A stretch of DNA of 5,077 nucleotides from Syntrophomonadaceae bacterium (GTDB lineage: Bacteria > Bacillota > Dethiobacteria > DTU022): the NCBI GenBank assembly GCA_007126465.1, contig SLBE01000160.1, forward strand, positions 1 to 5,077. The letters are read 5' to 3'. A model generated the notes under the pieces. It made no database searches. It had not been told where the DNA came from and saw nothing but the letters and a program-made list of their open reading frames with translations. A program made the translations under genes and the position numbers. Positions 5,053 through 5,077 of the stretch are shown here, piece after piece (positions within the stretch are counted from its first letter, which is position 1; every line of letters starts with the position of its first letter).

Positions 5053-5077
5053 TGGAGGCGACACCCGGATTCGAACC
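5053..5077 (-). tRNA. Probable tRNA-Cys, 3' end only (cut by window edge)
   Basis: On the minus strand the window enters at the T arm: GG-TTCGAAT-CCGGG, then the acceptor 3' strand TGTCGCC (5063-5057), discriminator T (5056) and an encoded CCA (5055-5053). The inferred 5' acceptor strand, GGCGACA, together with discriminator U73 is typical of bacterial tRNA-Cys. tRNA-Gly also carries U73 but usually has a GCGGG-type acceptor. The anticodon is outside the window, so the identity is inferred. Only six bases separate it from tRNA-Leu, so both probably come from one transcript. Confidence 0.72.

Overview
The window looks like chromosomal DNA of a Gram-positive-type anaerobe, probably a Clostridia-like Bacillota (Peptococcaceae or Syntrophomonadaceae type). 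This rests on moderate GC, strong GGAGG-type Shine-Dalgarno (SD) sites, TTG and other weak starts, a B12-dependent class II ribonucleotide reductase, a membrane HD-GYP protein and a tRNA-Cys/tRNA-Leu pair with encoded CCA ends. The lineage is an inference; no rRNA or species marker is present.

Layout. Positions 1-1911 hold the 3' part of an adenosylcobalamin-dependent ribonucleotide reductase gene (nrdJ). It is entered inside an intein: residues 1-177 are the C-terminal half of a LAGLIDADG-type intein and residues 178-636 are the C-extein. The intein sits immediately before the cysteine that should carry the thiyl radical, so the enzyme cannot work before splicing. A short spacer (1912-2060) with a weak terminator and an extended -10 promoter candidate leads to a conserved-type hypothetical protein (2061-2708). 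Its reading frame has no ATG, GTG or TTG at the right place and appears to start at ATT behind a good SD.

The 252-base gap 2709-2960 is the most unusual part. It contains an imperfect inverted repeat of 18 bp (2712-2729 and 2915-2933) enclosing a structured GC-rich leader and a well-initiated 25-codon ORF for a hydrophobic peptide (2830-2907). This could be a small-membrane-peptide locus with a long-range closed mRNA (type I toxin-like), a cis-regulatory leader for the next gene, or a MITE-like element. The sequence alone does not decide.

Downstream come a multi-pass membrane protein with a complete HD-GYP cyclic-di-GMP phosphodiesterase domain (2961-4259) and a small DUF5317-like membrane protein (start reassigned to TTG at 4313, ending at 4867). 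They lie on the same strand with a 53-base gap and may be co-transcribed. A strong symmetric hairpin terminator (4904-4928) separates them from two tRNA genes on the minus strand: a complete tRNA-Leu(UAA) and the 3' end of a probable tRNA-Cys cut by the window edge.

Apart from nucleotide reduction (NrdJ) and probable cyclic-di-GMP turnover (HD-GYP), no shared pathway links these genes. The hypothetical protein and the 25-residue peptide have no assigned function.
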